Assembly (NCBI RefSeq): GCF_031326225.1
Contig: NZ_CP133720.1
Location: forward strand, 3,348,001-3,412,000
Source of the DNA: Undibacterium cyanobacteriorum
GTDB taxonomy: Bacteria > Pseudomonadota > Gammaproteobacteria > Burkholderiales > Burkholderiaceae_D
Direction: 5' to 3'
Length of the DNA stretch: 64,000 bases
Positions 33,077-41,600 of this stretch are shown here, piece by piece. The translations under genes were made by a program, and so were the position numbers. The stretch's first letter is position 1, and the number at the start of each line of letters is the position of its first letter. Below the pieces are notes generated by a model. That model did no database searches. It had not been told where the DNA came from and saw only the letters and a list, made by a program, of their open reading frames with translations.

Positions 33077-34492
33077 TTACAGAGAGTAGTACATGTCGAA
33101 CTCAGCTGGGTGCGTCGTCATACGCATACGCTGTACGTCTTGCATCTTCAATTCGATGTAAGCGTCGATCATGCTGTCGCTGAACACGCCACCGCGTGTC
33201 AAGAATTCTCGATCTTTATCTAATGCTTCCAAAGCTTGCTCTAAAGAGTGGCAAACGGTTGGGATCAATGCATCTTCTTCTGGTGGCAAATGGTACAAGT
33301 CTTTAGACGCTGCTTCACCTGGATGGATCTTGTTCTGTACACCGTCCAAACCTGCCATCATCAATGCAGCGAAGCACAAGTATGGGTTCGCCAATGGATC
33401 TGGGAAGCGTGCTTCAACGCGACGTGCCTTTGGATTCGCTACGTATGGAATGCGGATAGAAGCAGAACGATTTTTCGCAGAGTAAGCCAATTTCACTGGA
33501 GCTTCGTAACCTGGAACCAAGCGCTTGTAAGAGTTAGTACCTGGATTCGTGATCGCGTTCAATGCACGTGCATGCTTGATGATACCGCCGATGTAGTACA
33601 AAGCGAAATCAGACAAACCTGCATAGCCGTCGCCTGCGAACAAGTTTTTGCCGTCTTTCCAGATCGATTGGTGAACGTGCATACCAGAACCGTTATCGCC
33701 AACGATAGGTTTTGGCATGAAAGTCGCTGTTTTGCCGTAAGTGTGAGCAACATTCCACACGACATATTTCAAATTCTGAGTCCAGTCAGCACGCTCGACC
33801 AAAGTGGAGAACTTAGTGCCGATTTCGTTTTGACCTGCGCCAGCAACTTCATGGTGATGCACTTCAACTGGAATGCCCAAGGATTCCAAAATCAAGCACA
33901 TTTCAGAACGCATATCTTGGAAGCTATCGACTGGTGGCACTGGGAAGTAACCACCTTTGACTGTTGGACGGTGACCAGTGTTGCCACCTTCCAAATCTTT
34001 ACCTGTTGTCCAAGAAGCTTCGTCAGAATCAATCTTCACGAAGCAACCAGACATATCGATTTTCCAGCGAACACTGTCAAAAATGAAGAATTCTGGTTCT
34101 GGGCCGAAGTAAGCTGTGTCACCGATACCCGAAGATTTCAAATACGCTTCAGCGCGTTTAGCGATGGAGCGTGGGTCACGATCGTAACCTTTGCCGTCAG
34201 CTGGCTCGATAACGTCACATTGCATGAACAATGTCGTTTCTTCCATGAATGGGTCGATGTTTGCTGTGTTTGGGTCTGGCATCAACAACATATCAGACGC
34301 TTCAATACCTTTCCAACCTGCGATGGAGGAACCGTCAAATGCATGACCAGATTCGAACTTATCCATACTGAATTGGGAAATCGGTACGGTTACGTGCTGT
34401 TCTTTACCACGTGTATCAGCAAAACGGAAATCAACGAACTTAACTTCGTTATCTTTCGCCATTTTCAAGACATCTGCTGCTGTCATTGCCAT
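33077..34492 (-). CDS. glnA: Glutamine synthetase type I
   Basis: A 471-residue GSI-beta enzyme making glutamine from glutamate, ammonia and ATP; it acts as a cytosolic dodecamer. Signatures include FDGSSIAGW, the ATP-site motif KPIVGDNGSGMHVHQS, and the adenylylation loop KDLYHLPPEE with target Tyr400. This indicates covalent control by GlnE. An AGGAG ribosome-binding site lies 7 bases before the first ATG. The upstream region carries a sigma54 promoter and two NtrC-type sites, and ntrBC lies just downstream, so nitrogen regulation is well supported by sequence. The long plus-strand frame across it is a shadow. Confidence 0.98.
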   Translation of the reverse strand: MAMTAADVLKMAKDNEVKFVDFRFADTRGKEQHVTVPISQFSMDKFESGHAFDGSSIAGWKGIEASDMLLMPDPNTANIDPFMEETTLFMQCDVIEPADGKGYDRDPRSIAKRAEAYLKSSGIGDTAYFGPEPEFFIFDSVRWKIDMSGCFVKIDSDEASWTTGKDLEGGNTGHRPTVKGGYFPVPPVDSFQDMRSEMCLILESLGIPVEVHHHEVAGAGQNEIGTKFSTLVERADWTQNLKYVVWNVAHTYGKTATFMPKPIVGDNGSGMHVHQSIWKDGKNLFAGDGYAGLSDFALYYIGGIIKHARALNAITNPGTNSYKRLVPGYEAPVKLAYSAKNRSASIRIPYVANPKARRVEARFPDPLANPYLCFAALMMAGLDGVQNKIHPGEAASKDLYHLPPEEDALIPTVCHSLEQALEALDKDREFLTRGGVFSDSMIDAYIELKMQDVQRMRMTTHPAEFDMYYSL

Positions 34493-34644
34493 TTGAAGCT
34501 CCTCAATTCGATCAAAAAGATAATTTACCTAGATTACGATGGCCAAAAAAGCCACAAGCCATTTCCCAAATGCAAGGAACCACATTAGCACGGCAACGCA
34601 CTAAATCAATGCATTTCTCTGAAATTTTTTGTTCCGTGCACTAT

Positions 34645-34661
34645 AAGCAGAAATCATGCCA
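34645..34661 (-). promoter_or_regulatory. sigma54 promoter of glnA
   Basis: On the minus strand TGGCATGATTTCTGCTT matches the -24/-12 consensus (GG and GC separated by ten bases). It lies about 155 bases upstream of the glnA ATG, leaving a leader of some 140 bases. NtrC-type sites lie 100-165 bases upstream of it, the normal enhancer distance. Confidence 0.78.
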
Positions 34662-34764
34662 TCTTTTTGCACAATTTCAGCGCAGATTTCATTAACATAA
34701 GCAACTGATTTTTAAGCTAAAATCGGAAAGATCGGAAAACTTTATTTTTACACCACGAAATTAG

Positions 34765-34781
34765 CTGCACTAAATTGATGC
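34765..34781. promoter_or_regulatory. NtrC-type binding site (proximal)
   Basis: TGCACTAAATTGATGCA: 10 of 12 half-site positions match the NtrC dyad TGCACC-N5-GGTGCA. It lies about 130 bases upstream of the predicted glnA start of transcription. Confidence 0.65.
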
Positions 34782-34795
34782 AAAAATCATGTAAC

Positions 34796-34810
34796 GCACC
34801 ATAATAGTGC
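34796..34810. promoter_or_regulatory. NtrC-type binding site (distal)
   Basis: GCACCATAATAGTGC, a near-perfect NtrC dyad core about 30 bases further upstream than the proximal site, roughly three helical turns. A pair with this spacing is typical of cooperative NtrC enhancers. The rest of the 34493-35089 interval (about 600 bases) holds only AT-rich sequence and the rhodanese gene promoter, not identified. Confidence 0.7.
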
Positions 34811-35089
34811 GATCAGCATCTCTAAACAAGTGCACAGGAAAAGTAAGTTTGAACTTTGAGTTGGTGAAAGAAATTTAATGTTGATGCGATGCAGGCGTTG
34901 GCATCAATCAATCCAATATGCTTTTGTTTACGATGTTGACCAAATACACTGAACTAGCTAACTTACTAGGAAATTAGGTTGGCTTTAGCATTTTGTTTTG
35001 ATTTCTTTAAACAAACTGAACCAACTAGCTAAACGTCTAACCATCATAAGTACGAATACTCGATTTGTTTTCCTAAGAAAGATAATCCC

Positions 35090-35551
35090 ATGAGCACTTC
35101 CATTTTAGACACCGCCCGCAAACGCGGACAGGATCAAACTCTGCCTTACTCAGGTGCAGTGACTCCTGAAGAGGCCTATGCATTGCTGGAACAAGACAGT
35201 AACGTTATGCTCGTCGACGTACGAACGAATGCAGAACGAGATTGGGTCGGTCGCGTTCAGATCCCAGAGGCCCAGCACAAAGCGGTGCAATGGTCGACTT
35301 ACCCCGGCGGCGTTGCCAACCCTCACTTCCTGCAAGAACTTGCAGCGGCTGTCCCTAACAAGGACAGCATCATTGTATTTTTGTGTCGATCAGGTGTCCG
35401 TTCTAAACACGCGGCAAAGCTTGCCTGCGAGAACGGCTACCAAAATTGCTTCGACATTCTCCAAGGTTTCGAAGGCGACAAAGATCATCATGGCCATCGC
35501 AAAACAATTGGTGGTTGGTGCAGTGCGGCCTTGCCATGGGTTGGCGCGTAA
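35090..35551 (+). CDS. Rhodanese-like domain protein
   Basis: A 153-residue single rhodanese domain. The active-site loop CRSGVRS carries the catalytic Cys C99, and the LVDVRTNAERDWVG motif is conserved. It would transfer sulfane sulfur between small thiols or proteins in the cytoplasm (no signal peptide seen). The C-terminus GFEGDKDHHGHRKTIGGWCSAALPW is typical of a subfamily found in Burkholderiales; the partner is unknown. It is divergent from glnA and ends in a bidirectional terminator. Confidence 0.88.
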   Translation: MSTSILDTARKRGQDQTLPYSGAVTPEEAYALLEQDSNVMLVDVRTNAERDWVGRVQIPEAQHKAVQWSTYPGGVANPHFLQELAAAVPNKDSIIVFLCRSGVRSKHAAKLACENGYQNCFDILQGFEGDKDHHGHRKTIGGWCSAALPWVGA

Positions 35552-35605
35552 GAAGTCTATTTGCCGACTGAGCACCTCGACAAACGAAGAAGTGATGCCC
35601 CATGC

Positions 35606-35635
35606 AAAACGACCGACTCTCGGCTGGTCGTTTTT
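35606..35635. terminator. Bidirectional terminator between rhodanese and YceI genes
   Basis: AAAACGACC ... GGTCGTTTTT hairpin with an inner CCGA/TCGG stem. T runs follow on both strands; it lies 54 bases after the rhodanese stop and 12 bases after the yceI stop. Confidence 0.9.
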
Positions 35636-35647
35636 CTTCGAATATTT

Positions 35648-36259
35648 TTATTCCTTGATCGCTTCAAGATTGAACCACAGCGTGACTTCATCGCTCACAA
35701 ATGGCGCATAACTACCAAGGTCGAATTCACTGCGTAGAATTTTTGCGCTGCCGTTCGCACCGCAGGCACGGGCAAAATACAAGGGCATAAAACGACAATG
35801 AAAATGGTGCAAATCAAAACGCACCACCTTGCTCACATCTTTTATGCGAAGCAATCCTTCAAGCGCCTGCAAATTATTCTGCTCGTCGAAAATTAATCGG
35901 TTGGAAGTGAACACGATTTTAGGAAAACGCTCACTATCAAAAAATTGCGAGGACTTCAGTCGATTGTCAAATAATCCGACGCCCGTACTGATCGACCCCG
36001 TCTCGATTTCCAAGACGACCTTCCCGGTTCTCGCCTCAAAATCGATTTCTACGCTACCGGTACTGCGATCGAAGCGACCTCTTTGTAAAGACAGGCCCCA
36101 ATGTTTGTATTCGAAAAAAGTGAAGGTATGGTCAGGGTCAATCCGATAGCGTTCTAAATCGGCGGCGCGTGCGGAAACGCAAGTGAATAAAGAAACACCA
36201 AGCCAAAGAACCGCCCGAGATAGAATAAGCTGCAGTTTCGTCGACAAATTCAAAGTCAT
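35648..36259 (-). CDS. YceI-family periplasmic protein
   Basis: A 203-residue protein: a signal peptide (cleavage near ARA-AD, about residue 33) followed by a YceI lipocalin-like barrel starting YRIDPDHTFTFFEYKHWG and ending in FVSDEVTLWFNLEA. YceI proteins bind polyprenoid lipids such as ubiquinone precursors in the periplasm. Compared with E. coli YceI, the segment HCRFMPLYFARACGANG replaces the usual asp-rich loop and brings two Cys, which may form a disulfide. The gene is monocistronic, convergent with the rhodanese gene. Confidence 0.87.
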   Translation of the reverse strand: MTLNLSTKLQLILSRAVLWLGVSLFTCVSARAADLERYRIDPDHTFTFFEYKHWGLSLQRGRFDRSTGSVEIDFEARTGKVVLEIETGSISTGVGLFDNRLKSSQFFDSERFPKIVFTSNRLIFDEQNNLQALEGLLRIKDVSKVVRFDLHHFHCRFMPLYFARACGANGSAKILRSEFDLGSYAPFVSDEVTLWFNLEAIKE

Positions 36260-36659
36260 ACCCCCTCCTCCAAGCGCGGTATTTTAAATGGCAGCAAGCC
36301 TCACTTTTCAGCGCTTTAGCCGTGAATTAGACTAGTCAAATTGGCTAGTTTTTTTATACTCGCAAATCCTAAGTATCATTGATTGGTGCCAGTTCAGGCA
36401 CTGTTCAACCCATATTTCCCACCGTTTGTCCCAAAGTAATTGCCTGAAAAACCTTGGCGTATCACACTAACCGTGAATCAATTGTACGTGAAAGTCTTTA
36501 GCTGACAGTACACATTGTTTCAACCTCCCTTTTTCGTCATCCCGACTATTGGTCGCGATGACGATTTTTTTTGTGCTTTCGATTTCGCATCATGAGAAAA
36601 GAGACGAATAAAAAACTCTACTTGTTCAATTGTGATGCGCTGAACCCGGAGTCATCACT
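36260..36659. other. Intergenic region with an unassigned terminator, possible small RNA
   Basis: About 400 bases between yceI and the SGNH hydrolase. It contains a strong plus-strand terminator (next entry) with no gene in front of it. A loose promoter-like pair TAGTCA (36333) / TATACT (36355) lies some 175 bases upstream of that terminator. See the findings. Confidence 0.4.
36534..36572 (+). terminator. Orphan intrinsic terminator upstream of the SGNH hydrolase
   Basis: TCGTCATC-C-CGAC / GTCG-C-GATGACGA, an interrupted 12-pair stem with a five-base loop, followed by eight or more T. It ends 87 bases before the start of the SGNH gene on the same strand. Confidence 0.88.
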
Positions 36660-37940
36660 ATGCTTGGAAAAGTCGTCGTTAGTATCATTTGCAGCTTACT
36701 CTGGAACAGCAACGTCAGCGCCAGTCCTAACAATCCTTCTGGCACCCACAACCCCACGCACAGCCATAAGCAAGAGGGGCATCAACAGAACGCTGCTACC
36801 TTACTTTGGAGTAGCGCTTGGTATTCGCCAATTGATTCGAAAGGCGGAGCACTTGAGCCGCAGTCACTTCGCCAAAGAATTCGTAGCAGCATCGATGGCA
36901 AAAAAGTGCGTCTACAATTCTCGAACAAATTTGGCACCAGCGCTTTAAAGATGACATCGGTAATGATCGCACGTAGTGATGGTCTTGGTGCGATTGATTT
37001 GAAATCACAGCGGCCTGTCTTGTTCGCTGGTTCAAACAATGTCGTCATTCCTCCTGGACAGGAAATCGTCAGCGATAGCATCGATTTACCAGTCAAAGCC
37101 TTAGAAGAACTGGCGATTAGTTTCTTTTTACCGGAAGGCACAGAAACGGCGACACTACACAATACATCAATGCAAAATGCCCAACTCTACCCATTGGTCG
37201 ACAAGACACGAAGTAAAACTTGGGGTGAAGCAAAACAAGACGACACGCGCTACTTTCTCAAGGAACTCGAGATACAAACCTCCGGCAAAACAGGTGCTAT
37301 CGTCGCTTTTGGTGATTCACTGACTGATGGTGTAGGTATCGAGAATGACCGTTACCATCGTTGGACTGATTTTCTCGCTGAACGTTTGCAGGTATCGCCA
37401 AAGCATCGGCAATATGCCGTCCTCAATGCGGGGATCGCGGGCAATCGATTATTACGCGGAGCAAGCGCGCCATTCATCGGAAACGCGGGCCTACTGAGAT
37501 TTGATGAAGATGTGTTGCAGCGGGCTGGCGTGCAATTCATTATTGTGAGCATCGGCACCAATGATATTTCAGCTAACCATGCTTTCTCTGATCCGAGCGA
37601 ACAGATCACTTACGAAGACCTCGTTGACGGTTATCAGCAATTGATTACACGTGCACATGAAAGAAGCATCAAGATCATCGGGACCACCATCAAGCCACGC
37701 GGTGGCGCCCAAGGGCGCTTACCGCACACGCCGGAAGCAGAACGCTTACGGATCCGTATCAATCAATGGATACGCAGCGCTTCCGCATTTGATGGTGTCA
37801 TCGATTTCGATTTGATGTTGCGTGATCCAGCGCAGGTCGATCGTTTGAATCCGATCTATGACAGCGGCGACCATACACACCCGAATGCCGCAGGGTATCG
37901 CGTGATGGCAAACGGGATTGATCTCCGATTATTTCAGTAA
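36660..37940 (+). CDS. Secreted SGNH/GDSL-family hydrolase
   Basis: A 426-residue protein with a signal peptide (MLGKVVVSIICSLLWNSNVSA), an N-terminal beta-domain of about 180 residues and a C-terminal SGNH hydrolase. Block I is AFGDSLTDGVG with catalytic Ser220, the Gly and Asn blocks are AGIAGNRLL and SIGTNDIS, and the Asp-His pair lies in SGDHTHPNAAGY near the C-terminus. Probable role: an esterase on acylated polysaccharides or similar extracellular substrates; the true substrate is unknown. A GGAG lies about ten bases before the ATG. It may be controlled by the hairpin just upstream. Confidence 0.9.
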   Translation: MLGKVVVSIICSLLWNSNVSASPNNPSGTHNPTHSHKQEGHQQNAATLLWSSAWYSPIDSKGGALEPQSLRQRIRSSIDGKKVRLQFSNKFGTSALKMTSVMIARSDGLGAIDLKSQRPVLFAGSNNVVIPPGQEIVSDSIDLPVKALEELAISFFLPEGTETATLHNTSMQNAQLYPLVDKTRSKTWGEAKQDDTRYFLKELEIQTSGKTGAIVAFGDSLTDGVGIENDRYHRWTDFLAERLQVSPKHRQYAVLNAGIAGNRLLRGASAPFIGNAGLLRFDEDVLQRAGVQFIIVSIGTNDISANHAFSDPSEQITYEDLVDGYQQLITRAHERSIKIIGTTIKPRGGAQGRLPHTPEAERLRIRINQWIRSASAFDGVIDFDLMLRDPAQVDRLNPIYDSGDHTHPNAAGYRVMANGIDLRLFQ

Positions 37941-37975
37941 CATCGTCCTACCTCTTTTGCTTCAACGGTTTTGCT

Positions 37976-38983
37976 TCAACGCTTTTGCTTCAAGAATCGC
38001 ACCAGCATATTGCCAAAATCGGCAATATGCTGGTTACTGATAATATCGAGCGTGTCTTTGTCGGTATGCCATTCGTTCAAATTGGTCCAGTCAATAATAT
38101 GCAAAACCGGAACACCCATTTGCACAAACGGCACGTGATCGTCCTCGATCATCAAATTGACGGCGCTTATCTTAGTCGTCGTACGCTGCGACAAAAATTT
38201 CTGCGCTAACTGTGGATGTGAACCACGGGTGATGAAGAGGTTCTGATTCTTATGCCCTATCATATCGATGATCAGCATCGCTTTAATGGGTAATCCGTTG
38301 TAGGCGATCCCATCAAACTGCTTCTCAAGTTTCTCAGCAAAAGCGCGTGAACCATGAATATTGTCCTGCACACCGACTAAACGTTCACCGTCATTCCACT
38401 CGGCCAGAGTCGCTTCCTCGCCATCAAAAAAAGCCAGCCCAAGAGTGCAATCCATATAGCGACCGGCATCAGATTTCGTTGCTTCGTCTTTGCGTATCTG
38501 CTTAGTCACACGGGCTAACTCCAACATGGCTGCAGTCGATGAGCCACCGTCATTGGCACCAAGGAATTTCATATTGCTGTACGGTTTCGTATCGTAGTGT
38601 CCGCCTACCATCACCAAACAACGCTCGCTCCCTTTCAAGAAAGCGATGAGATTTTCACCTTCCACTTCTTTCACAGGATTGGCTTTCTTATCCTTGCCAC
38701 CTAACTTTTCCGCCGACACATTAGGGATCTTGGTCTTGAATTTTTGAACCTGAACTTCCCACCCTTCTTTAGTGAGATTGGCTTTCAATTCTTGGGTGTA
38801 TTTCTTCTGTTCCGCACTCGCCATAGGATGTGGCGCTTTGACAAAGCGTCGCATCGCTTGATCTATCTTCTGAGCGTTGAATAGTTGCGGGTCTTGCTGC
38901 TTCGCCACAGCCACACTACACCAGACGAGATTTACACACGCACCAAGTACGCCAAACAGTATCGAAAAACGCTTCAGCTTCAT
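37976..38983 (-). CDS. M28-family metallopeptidase
   Basis: A 335-residue secreted zinc peptidase. I start it at the ATG at 38983, preceded by GAAGGA, which gives the signal peptide MKLKRFSILFGVLGACVNLVW. Zinc ligands and catalytic residues are recognisable: GGHYDTKP (His), GANDGGSSTAAMLELA (bridging Asp), FDGEEA (Glu pair), and EDDHVPF (His). M28 enzymes are aminopeptidases or glutaminyl cyclases; the HYDTKP and GANDGGSSTA motifs with the NDGERLVG segment resemble the glutaminyl-peptide cyclotransferase-like branch, so either activity is possible. The 3' end contains a perfect inverted repeat (38001-38034). Confidence 0.87.
   Translation of the reverse strand: MKLKRFSILFGVLGACVNLVWCSVAVAKQQDPQLFNAQKIDQAMRRFVKAPHPMASAEQKKYTQELKANLTKEGWEVQVQKFKTKIPNVSAEKLGGKDKKANPVKEVEGENLIAFLKGSERCLVMVGGHYDTKPYSNMKFLGANDGGSSTAAMLELARVTKQIRKDEATKSDAGRYMDCTLGLAFFDGEEATLAEWNDGERLVGVQDNIHGSRAFAEKLEKQFDGIAYNGLPIKAMLIIDMIGHKNQNLFITRGSHPQLAQKFLSQRTTTKISAVNLMIEDDHVPFVQMGVPVLHIIDWTNLNEWHTDKDTLDIISNQHIADFGNMLVRFLKQKR
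38001..38034. repeat. Perfect 14-base inverted repeat inside the M28 gene
   Basis: ACCAGCATATTGCC and GGCAATATGCTGGT separated by AAAATC. It lies within codons for QHIADFGNMLV, 25-60 bases before the stop, so the mRNA of this gene should fold into a stable stem-loop near its 3' end. No T run follows on either strand. Confidence 0.85.
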
Positions 38984-39203
38984 AAAAAATTCCTTCATCC
39001 TCGGCCCGATTGACGATTTAAACGGTCCTTAATTGCAAGCAAATGTAATACGAAAGCGACACTATACGATGTTTCGTCTCTCGCGACATTACAATTTGTA
39101 ACGACCTTGAAAGGTGCCAAATAGGAGACCCGTTGTAGCATCTGGATCTACTCACATATCCATTTCTACGACCAGCAGCACTTCCACTTTGCGGAATTTT
39201 ACA

Positions 39204-41555
39204 ATGCCCAATTTTTTCCCTTATCGGCAGATCAGCATCGTCGCTATGCTTTCGGGTTTAATCGCGTGCGGTGGCCAATCCCAAACGCAAATCCCTGTCA
39301 ACGCCACGATCATGACCGCCGCACCAAGCACAGCGGCCTCAATCGAAGTCAGTTTCGATAAGACCCGCGATGAGTACAGCTTGACTGCCAGTACCAGTGG
39401 CATCAAGGTCAGCGATAAAGCAAGTGCGCAAACGACGAGCCTCCCCTCTTCCGTGACCAGCGTACGCTTCAAAGATATGCGCCTCAACTTGCTTGCGGCA
39501 AATCAGTCACAGCAATTGAGCATGAATGATCTCAATCAAGTCACCGAACTTTATATTGCTTTTTTTAATCGCGTGCCTGAGGCTGATGGGCTCAGCTATT
39601 GGGTCAACGAAAGAGCACGCGGACAAAGTATAGAAACCATCGCCAATTACTTCTATGGCGCGGCAGTCCTCTATAGCGCGCAAACGGGTTACAGTGCAAC
39701 GATGAGCAATGCTGATTTTGTGCGAATCATTTATAAAAATGTGTTAGCACGCACCGGCCCGACTGCGCCCACTGACACAGAAGTCAACTACTGGACGACA
39801 CAGTTGAATCAAGGCAGTATGTCCAGAGGCAGAATGGCGATCAGTATGCTGACCTCAGCACATCTGTTTGAAGGCGACGTTGAATTCGGCTGGGTTCCAC
39901 AGCTGCTTAACAACAAGATCGTGGTTGGCAACTACTTCGCCTTACAAAACGGCATCAATTATTTGAGTCCGGAAGACTCTATTAGCAAAGGCATGAGTAT
40001 TGCGGCCGCCGTTACTCCGACAGACACTAGTGCTGCGATGCAGTTGATTGGCTTGCACGACAGCTTCAATTTATTCGATGCGGCACCGAACCAAATCCGC
40101 ATCATCAAGCTGACCACATTACCCAATCCTAGCGGCATCAAATTCGGTTTCTGGGAAACATTTTCCAAACAGGACGTGACCTTACTCAGCATGGGAAAAC
40201 GACCGACCAGTCGCGTCGGCTTTGACAGTTGGGCAGCCATCGAGACGAGCAAAGGTGTTTACGACTTTGCTGGGTTTGATGCCAGTAGTAGCATGGCGAA
40301 CTACCGACGCGTGCACAACTACGGCGAATCAATTTACGCTGCCATCAACATCAGTTTCTCCGCCCAAATCACTCCCAGTAAACAAACCATACCCGCCTTT
40401 TACAACGGTAGGATTACAGATCCAGAAACTCGCCAAGCCGCCAAAAATTTCCTCGCCGCGTATGTTCAACACATGCTCAAAGCACTGGGCAGTTTGAGCC
40501 TGACCATCGATTACGAAATTATGAGCAACTATCGCTTATCTGCAGCAGGCAGCGAGCCGCGTGCGAATGAGTGGGCCGATTGGTATGTCGAGGCGGCGGC
40601 AGTCGCCCGCAAGGCCGCCGCTGACATCGGCATGGCCGATCGTCTCAAGCTACAACCTATCGTTAATAGTAATCCTCTCGATCCTAGCAGTCCGATTAGC
40701 AAAGGTCGCGACTACAATAACTGGTTAGTCCGCGTGGTCGCTGCCTCAGATGCACTTGCTCTCGATACTTACCATAGCGATCCTAACTTACCAAATACCG
40801 ACCCACAACGCACCTTTGACATCATCCAATTTTGGATCGATCAATTCTCGGCAGGTAAAGATGTGATCGTGACAGAGAACGGCTTCAATAGCGTGACCGA
40901 AGTAATCCCCTCTATCACTCGTGCAGATCGAGATTGGAAAACCACGGGGACGGAAGCCGATCAAGCCACCTACTACAATCTCCTATTCGCCAAGTTGGCA
41001 GACGCCAATCGTAAAGACGGCATTTTTCACAATCAATTGAAGTCATTCAATATGTGGAGCATTCTGGATAATCCCGCCAAAGCCGCCACGGATGAAGATC
41101 GCTATTTTGGTTTAATTCGCTTAGACGGCACAGAAAAACCCGCCGCCGCGGTGGTACGTGATGCCTTGCGTCGCTATGAGAATGACGTGACTACTCGACC
41201 GTGGAATTATGTTGGACTTGGCACCGATCTCAGTCGCACCATGAACGACACCAGCAAGCCCCCGGTGAGCCTCAGCTACACCAACGGGGCGCAGTTTGAA
41301 TTGCTACGCTATAGTGAAAATGCCTTACCAAGTGCCAAACAGTACAACTTTGAGATCACGCTCACCAACAGTGCCAACATCATCTTGTGCATCAATGGCA
41401 CCCAGTGGCTGTTTCAAGAAGGCCAAAGCAACTACAGCATCGATCTTACCAAGTACCTCAAGCCCAATGCAGCCAACAGTATCGATGTGTATCTCACCAA
41501 TAGCGTATTTCCTAGCGCCGCCAGTGTGCGGTCGATCCAGCTTCGGAAGGGATGA
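39204..41555 (+). CDS. Lipoprotein with DUF4214 and clan GH-A glycoside hydrolase-like domains
   Basis: About 783 residues from the ATG at 39204, which yields a lipoprotein signal with lipobox LIAC (Cys22); a GTG at 39114 would give a longer N-terminus. A DUF4214 region (about 105-225, LYIAFFNRVPEADGLSYWV and a second copy around KNVLARTG) precedes a TIM-barrel-like domain (about 310-630). The latter shows FDSWAAIETSKGVYDFAGFD, a probable acid/base Glu in TIDYEIMSNY (E438) and nucleophile-like VTENGFN (E558), as in GH-A families. A C-terminal beta domain (about 660-783) resembles a carbohydrate-binding fold. Substrate and exact family are unassigned. The gene stands alone and is convergent with msbA. 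Confidence 0.75.
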   Translation: MPNFFPYRQISIVAMLSGLIACGGQSQTQIPVNATIMTAAPSTAASIEVSFDKTRDEYSLTASTSGIKVSDKASAQTTSLPSSVTSVRFKDMRLNLLAANQSQQLSMNDLNQVTELYIAFFNRVPEADGLSYWVNERARGQSIETIANYFYGAAVLYSAQTGYSATMSNADFVRIIYKNVLARTGPTAPTDTEVNYWTTQLNQGSMSRGRMAISMLTSAHLFEGDVEFGWVPQLLNNKIVVGNYFALQNGINYLSPEDSISKGMSIAAAVTPTDTSAAMQLIGLHDSFNLFDAAPNQIRIIKLTTLPNPSGIKFGFWETFSKQDVTLLSMGKRPTSRVGFDSWAAIETSKGVYDFAGFDASSSMANYRRVHNYGESIYAAINISFSAQITPSKQTIPAFYNGRITDPETRQAAKNFLAAYVQHMLKALGSLSLTIDYEIMSNYRLSAAGSEPRANEWADWYVEAAAVARKAAADIGMADRLKLQPIVNSNPLDPSSPISKGRDYNNWLVRVVAASDALALDTYHSDPNLPNTDPQRTFDIIQFWIDQFSAGKDVIVTENGFNSVTEVIPSITRADRDWKTTGTEADQATYYNLLFAKLADANRKDGIFHNQLKSFNMWSILDNPAKAATDEDRYFGLIRLDGTEKPAAAVVRDALRRYENDVTTRPWNYVGLGTDLSRTMNDTSKPPVSLSYTNGAQFELLRYSENALPSAKQYNFEITLTNSANIILCINGTQWLFQEGQSNYSIDLTKYLKPNAANSIDVYLTNSVFPSAASVRSIQLRKG

Positions 41556-41600
41556 TAAAGTTCGGTCGAACGAATTTTGGCTTCGCGCTGTCGATATCAA

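Noticed and set aside
33248..34588. 446-codon plus-strand frame opposite glnA
   Set aside because: It is antisense to an unmistakable glutamine synthetase, has a Trp/Cys/Phe/His-rich composition typical of a reverse-frame shadow, and resembles no known family.
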